The position numbers and the translations under genes are program-made. The notes beneath the pieces are model-generated. The model was not told the DNA's origin. It saw only the letters and a list, made by a program, of their open reading frames with translations, and searched no databases. From Deltaproteobacteria bacterium (GTDB lineage: Bacteria > Desulfobacterota > Desulfobulbia > Desulfobulbales > UBA5123), in the NCBI GenBank assembly GCA_021788685.1, contig JAJYKH010000111.1, positions 1-7,963 of the forward strand: 7,963 bases of DNA, given 5' to 3'. Numbering within the stretch: the stretch's first letter is position 1; each line of letters begins with the position of its first letter. This document shows, one piece after another, positions 5,169 to 7,963 of this stretch.

Positions 5169-6337
5169 GACCGCTCCGGCACCTCGCACCCGAGGCGGGC
5201 GGCCTGGGCGAGGAAGTAGTTGTCGGTCATGCCGGCGATGAAGTCGCGGACCATGGCGGCCGGTCCGGTCCGCTCCCGGTAGCCGTCGCCCATGGTGTCG
5301 AGAAACTCGGTGAAAATGGCCGACGCCCGCTCCTCCCGGGCGAGGTGGTCGAGGAAGGTCTCGAACAGGGTGCGGTAGCAGGAGCGGATCAGGCCGTAGC
5401 CCCGCTTGATCACGGGGTTGAGGTAGATGCGCTCGTAGTTGAATTTCTTGAGCCGCTGGAGGGTGGCGTCGATCTCCGGGCTGAAGTGGATGCGGTCGCC
5501 CGCGATGCCGTTTTCCGCCAGATCGGTGACCAGCCGGTAGACGATGGTGCCGTTGGTGCGGCCCAGGACCTTCCGGCACTCGGCGGGCAGGTCGTCCCGG
5601 GAGATGAGCCCCAGCTCGATGGCGTCCTCGATGTCCCGGCCGATGTAGCTGATGGTGTCGGCGAAGCGGACCACGCACCCTTCGAGGGTCATGGGGGCGA
5701 GCTCCAGCTTCGGGTCGGCGCTTTTGGCGGCAAGCTTGGCGTCGAACGCGGCAAAGCTGGCCTCCCGGGCCGGCTGCAGGCTCTGCCGGTGCACCTCCCC
5801 GTCGTGGCAGAGGATGCCGTCGAGCGTTTGCAGGGTGAGATTCCATCCCTGGCCGCCCTTCTCCAGTCCTTCCAGGAAGAGGACGCTCTGGACGTTGTGC
5901 TGGAAAGGGGGGAGATCGTGCTCGCCGCAAAGCTCGGCCAGGATCCGCTCCCCGTCGTGGCCGAAGGGCGCATGGCCGATGTCGTGGCCCAGGGCGACCG
6001 CCTCGATGAGGTCCTCGTTCAATCCCAGGTAGCGGCCGATGGTGCGGGCGATCTTCGAGACCAGCTGCACGTGGAGCACCCGGTGAGTGATGTGGTCGTT
6101 GGCGACCATGTAGAAGACCTGGGTCTTGTCGATGTACCGGGCGTAGGCGCGGGAATGGAGGATCCGGTCCACGTCCTGGGCGAAGGATTGGCGGTCGCCG
6201 GTCAGCTCCTCGGGGCGGCGCCGGAGGCCGTGCCGGCTCAGGGCGGCCAGGCCGGAGAGGGAGGCCTGCTCACGGGCGTCGAGCGCCTGCCGGAGGGCCA
6301 GGAGCTTGGGGGAGGTGGCGGTCGTGGTTTCGGGCAT
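5165..6337 (-). CDS. dGTPase-like deoxynucleoside triphosphate triphosphohydrolase (HD domain)
   Basis: This encodes 390 residues, within the normal range for the family. HD-domain ligands are visible: THRVLH with His85, GHDIGHAPFGHDGE with His118-Asp119 and His122/His127, and Asp227 in RFADTISYIGRDIED. The N-terminal block FAQDVDRILHSRAYARYIDKTQVF (52-75) matches the usual dGTPase entry motif that places Arg and Gln near substrate. Enzymes of this family cleave dNTPs to deoxynucleoside plus inorganic triphosphate, so they control dNTP pools; members differ in nucleotide preference and allosteric activation, which cannot be read here. The chosen ATG (6337-6335) has only a weak, distant GGAAG upstream, so the start is the least certain part. 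It is the first gene of a two-gene unit with the CLC gene and is transcribed away from the selenoprotein operon. Confidence 0.93.
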   Translation of the reverse strand: MPETTTATSPKLLALRQALDAREQASLSGLAALSRHGLRRRPEELTGDRQSFAQDVDRILHSRAYARYIDKTQVFYMVANDHITHRVLHVQLVSKIARTIGRYLGLNEDLIEAVALGHDIGHAPFGHDGERILAELCGEHDLPPFQHNVQSVLFLEGLEKGGQGWNLTLQTLDGILCHDGEVHRQSLQPAREASFAAFDAKLAAKSADPKLELAPMTLEGCVVRFADTISYIGRDIEDAIELGLISRDDLPAECRKVLGRTNGTIVYRLVTDLAENGIAGDRIHFSPEIDATLQRLKKFNYERIYLNPVIKRGYGLIRSCYRTLFETFLDHLAREERASAIFTEFLDTMGDGYRERTGPAAMVRDFIAGMTDNYFLAQAARLGCEVPERS

Positions 6338-6379
6338 GGGGTCGCGGCGCGCTTCCGGAATCCGCCGGGATCGGTCTGC

Positions 6380-6441
6380 CGATTGGACGGGGGCTTTTCC
6401 AATCGCCGGGCGGGGTTGCGCTTGCCAACCCGGGGCGGTTG
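6380..6441. repeat. Inverted repeats in the divergent promoter region
   Basis: CGATTGGA (6380-6387) and TCCAATCG (6398-6405) are perfect 8-base inverted arms with a 10-base spacer. Immediately after them come GGGTTG (6413-6418), CAACCC (6426-6431) and GGTTG (6437-6441), so the middle element can pair with either neighbour. The second set covers the -35 box and spacer of the selenoprotein promoter, as an operator would. No regulator is encoded nearby in the window. Confidence 0.5.
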
Positions 6442-6449
6442 AGTATAAT
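6422..6449 (+). promoter_or_regulatory. Sigma-70-type promoter of the selenoprotein operon
   Basis: TTGCCA (6422-6427, five of six consensus positions), a 16-base spacer and a perfect TATAAT (6444-6449). The transcript would start near 6456, giving a leader of about 57 bases before the ATG at 6513. This is the best promoter in the window. Confidence 0.78.
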
Positions 6450-6512
6450 CAATGGCAGCGTGCTATAGATAACAGAATCGGCCCGATCTGACCAGAGCTA
6501 AAGGGGGAAGCC

Positions 6513-6734
6513 ATGAAAGTCACCATCACCTACTGCACGAAGTGAAACTACCTGCCCCGCGCTTCCAGTCTGGAAGCCGAGCTCAGGGAGAAATTCGGGG
6601 CCGACGTCACCTTGGTTCCCGGGACGGGCGGCGTGCTTGAGGTGACGGCGGACGGCCGGGAGGTCTTTTCCAAGGCCAAGATGGGCCGGTTCCCCGAGCC
6701 AGGGGAAATCGAAGCCCTCCTCCGGCGGCGCTAG
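6513..6734 (+). CDS. SelW/Rdx-family selenoprotein (UGA-encoded Sec11, CxxU)
   Basis: This encodes 73 residues when the in-frame TGA at 6543-6545 is read as selenocysteine; the stop is TAG at 6732-6734. The start ATG has GGGGGA five to six bases upstream. The N-terminus MKVTITYCTKU, followed by NYLPRASSLEAEL, is the Rdx-family pattern: strand, redox motif Cys8-x-x-Sec11, then a helix beginning with conserved Pro-Arg-Ala. The C-terminal half VLEVTADGREVFSKAK then GRFPEPGEIEALL matches the SelW/SelT/SelH ending (EV-x-DG-x-x-FSK, GRFP-x-x-x-EI). Family members have a thioredoxin-like fold and are thought to be thiol/selenol oxidoreductases; substrates in bacteria are largely unknown. Reading continues in one frame on both sides of the UGA, and a SECIS-like hairpin follows it. 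First gene of an operon, 22 bases before the FHA-cyclase gene. It will be missed or truncated by standard gene callers. Confidence 0.93.
6543..6587 (+). promoter_or_regulatory. Bacterial SECIS element for Sec insertion
   Basis: Just downstream of the UGA codon (6543-6545), GCTTCCA (6561-6567) pairs perfectly with TGGAAGC (6571-6577) around a GUC loop. A lower stem CCTG (6551-6554)/CAGG (6584-6587) is separated from it by a symmetric 6 x 6 internal loop. The apical loop begins 22 bases after the UGA and starts with G; known bacterial SECIS elements have an apical loop in about the 16-37 base range with a conserved early G. It would bind SelB carrying Sec-tRNA. Confidence 0.8.
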
Positions 6735-6756
6735 CCGGCCTGGAAACGGCGCGGCC

Positions 6757-7728
6757 ATGACCCGGGCCCCTTTCTCTTTCTCGGTCCACCTGCTCGACCA
6801 AGGCGGCAGCCGGCGCCAGTCCTGGGCGCTTCGGGGCAAAGCCACCTACCGGATCGGACGCGGCCCGGACAACGATCTGGTGCTGCCCTTCTCCTGGGTA
6901 TCCCGCAAGCACGCCATGATCCAGGTGGAGGCGAACGGGATCTGCAACCTCATCGACCTCGGCAGCGCGAACGGCACCTTCGTCAACGGCCGGCGGGTCT
7001 ATGCTCCTATGCCGCTCCGCACCGGCGATCGGCTGGAGATCGGCCGCACCCGGCTCGAATTCGAGCAGGCCGCCAAGGCCCCGGCCGCCGCCCCGGTCGA
7101 GGAGAACCTGGACGACCGCACCGTGGCCTTCGTCGAGAAGGAAATGGTGACCATCCTCATCTGCGATCTCCACGACTACACCAAGCTCACCCGGCAGCTC
7201 GGCCCCCAGGCCATTTCCGCACTGCTCCGCCAGTGGACCGCTCTCGCCGCCCGGCTGATCGAAACCCACGGCGGCATTCTCGACAAGTTCATCGGCGACG
7301 CGGCGCTCGCCATCTGGCGCAACGGCGACCGGCCGGAGACCATCCGGAAGGTGCTCGCCGCCGCCCTCGCCATCGCCGAGGCCACCGGCGGGCTGCAGGC
7401 GGGGGAGGGGCTGCCGCCGCTCGCCATCGGCGCCGCCGTGAACACGGGCGAGGCGATGCTCGGCAACATGGGGGTGGACGGCCACCGCGACTTCACGGTC
7501 ATCGGCGACGCGGTCAACATGGCCTTCCGGCTGGAGGAGCTGACCTCCCGCGAGCAGGAACTGGACCTGCTGATCGGCGCCTCCACCGTGGCGGACCTTC
7601 CGGGCGCGGACCGCTCGTGCCGGCTGCTCTCCTGCCGGGTGAAGGGGCGGGAGGAGCCGGTCCCGGCCTACGCCTGCAGCTTTGCCGGGCTGCGTGCCTA
7701 CCTGCAGGAAAGGGGGGACCGCACATGA
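6757..7728 (+). CDS. FHA domain-class III adenylate cyclase fusion
   Basis: This encodes 323 residues. N-terminal FHA domain (~8-103): YRIGRGPDND (31-40), VSRKHA with Ser49 and His52, and LGSANGTFVNG (68-78), the phosphothreonine-binding residues being present. An Ala/Pro linker (105-120) leads to a cyclase domain (~130-310). Catalytic residues by family alignment: metal-binding Asp137 (ICDLHDYT) and Asp181 (FIGD), adenine-specifying Lys177 (DKFIGD) and Asp251 (VIGDAVN), transition-state Asn254 and Arg258 (AFRLEE). The Lys/Asp pair predicts ATP to cAMP rather than GTP. There is no membrane segment, so it is cytoplasmic, with the FHA likely recruiting a Thr-phosphorylated partner. Start ATG has a weak Shine-Dalgarno (GGAAACGG), suggesting dependence on the upstream selenoprotein gene 22 bases away. 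The stop overlaps the next start (ATGA). Confidence 0.93.
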   Translation: MTRAPFSFSVHLLDQGGSRRQSWALRGKATYRIGRGPDNDLVLPFSWVSRKHAMIQVEANGICNLIDLGSANGTFVNGRRVYAPMPLRTGDRLEIGRTRLEFEQAAKAPAAAPVEENLDDRTVAFVEKEMVTILICDLHDYTKLTRQLGPQAISALLRQWTALAARLIETHGGILDKFIGDAALAIWRNGDRPETIRKVLAAALAIAEATGGLQAGEGLPPLAIGAAVNTGEAMLGNMGVDGHRDFTVIGDAVNMAFRLEELTSREQELDLLIGASTVADLPGADRSCRLLSCRVKGREEPVPAYACSFAGLRAYLQERGDRT

Positions 7729-7963
7729 GCGAAGATTTGCTTCAAATGAGACGAAGCGTGAGAAGCTTCCGCAGCACCTCCGTGCCGCAGCCCCTCCTCG
7801 AAGAGATCCTGGGCCAGGCGGCCCTGGCCCCCTCCTGGGCCAACACCCAGTGCTGGCGCTTCGTTTTGTTCATATCGGATTCCGATGCTTGCAACGCCGC
7901 TCTACGTCACGGGCGGTTGCCCCTTGTCCCGTTGTTCCTTAAGCCAGAAATAGTGCATGAAAG
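7725..7963 (+). CDS. Nitroreductase-family protein, N-terminal part; possibly interrupted
   Basis: The start ATG at 7725 overlaps the cyclase stop (ATGA) and has AGGGGGG at 7711-7717. Residues 1-47 show the nitroreductase entry motif: MRRSVRSFRSTSVPQPLLEEIL (8-29), then LAPSWANTQCWRFV (34-47). This is the FMN-binding Arg-Ser-x-Arg-x-(Phe/Tyr) and Ala-Pro-Ser-x-x-Asn-x-Gln pattern of these NAD(P)H-dependent flavin enzymes. The frame stays open to the window edge (79 codons), but from about codon 48 (7866) the translation no longer resembles the family and base composition becomes much less GC-rich, with codons such as ATA and TTG. Either the gene is broken here by inserted DNA, or the remainder is a divergent member that continues beyond the window. 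Confidence 0.75.
   Translation, partial: MSEDLLQMRRSVRSFRSTSVPQPLLEEILGQAALAPSWANTQCWRFVLFISDSDACNAALRHGRLPLVPLFLKPEIVHE
7867..7963. other. Compositionally distinct end of window, possible insertion-element terminus
   Basis: From about 7867 GC content falls to roughly half, in contrast to the strongly GC-rich operon before it. The stretch opens TGTTCATATCGG and contains the palindrome ATCGGA-T-TCCGAT (7874-7886). From memory, IS21-family ends often begin TG and carry repeats resembling this ATCGG/CCGAT sequence, but no second end, transposase or target duplication is inside the window. Confidence 0.3.

Noticed and set aside
5165..6337. Dedicated anti-phage dGTPase system
   Set aside because: The protein looks like a standard dGTPase-like enzyme, and no other defence gene or mobile context surrounds it.
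5345..6442. Long + strand open frame opposite the dGTPase-like gene
   Set aside because: It is an antisense shadow in GC-rich DNA; the - strand frame carries all HD motifs.
6543..6545. TGA as a true stop or a sequencing error splitting the SelW-like gene
   Set aside because: It falls at the Sec position of the CxxU motif, the reading frame is conserved on both sides, and a SECIS-like hairpin follows.
1..7963. CRISPR arrays, tRNA or rRNA genes
   Set aside because: No spaced direct repeats and no tRNA cloverleaf or rRNA sequence were seen on either strand by eye.

Overview
The window looks like GC-rich chromosomal DNA from an anaerobic or facultative bacterium that makes selenoproteins. A Desulfuromonadales/Geobacter-type or related Desulfobacterota lineage fits best. 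The supporting points are an in-frame UGA in a CxxU selenoprotein, a hydrogenase/sulfhydrogenase-type flavoprotein tail, a DsrE-family sulfur protein, an FHA-adenylate cyclase fusion and strong GC3 codon use. This assignment is inference; the window holds no rRNA or taxonomic marker.

Left part (1-3014, all + strand): the 3' end of an FAD/NAD-linked oxidoreductase with a C-terminal 2Fe-2S cysteine cluster, then a small single-pass membrane protein (150-605). Next is an unusual protein (765-1586) with a predicted Cys/His amidase-like domain, a calcium-loop-like motif and a run of 20 prolines. After a terminator and a structured leader comes a DsrE-family protein (1926-2285), closed by a strong terminator. 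An Slp-family outer-membrane lipoprotein (2490-3014) follows.

Middle part (3375-6337, - strand): a two-gene unit, with a dGTPase-like HD phosphohydrolase (upstream) overlapping a CLC chloride-transporter-type protein with two CBS domains by an ATGA. The 360-base convergent gap at 3015-3374 holds a terminator and an unexplained open stretch in frame with the CLC stop codon.

Right part (6422-7963, + strand): a strong sigma-70-type promoter, set among inverted repeats, drives a three-gene operon. The first gene (6513-6734) is a 73-residue SelW/Rdx-family selenoprotein. Its UGA at 6543-6545 encodes Sec in the motif CTKU and is followed by a bacterial-type SECIS hairpin, so standard gene calling breaks it. 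It is followed 22 bases later by an FHA-class III adenylate cyclase with a complete catalytic residue set, then by an ATGA-overlapped nitroreductase start. The nitroreductase loses its family character near 7866, where base composition drops, possibly at an insertion-element end. The operon suggests a link between thiol/selenol redox chemistry, cAMP signalling and a flavin oxidoreductase.
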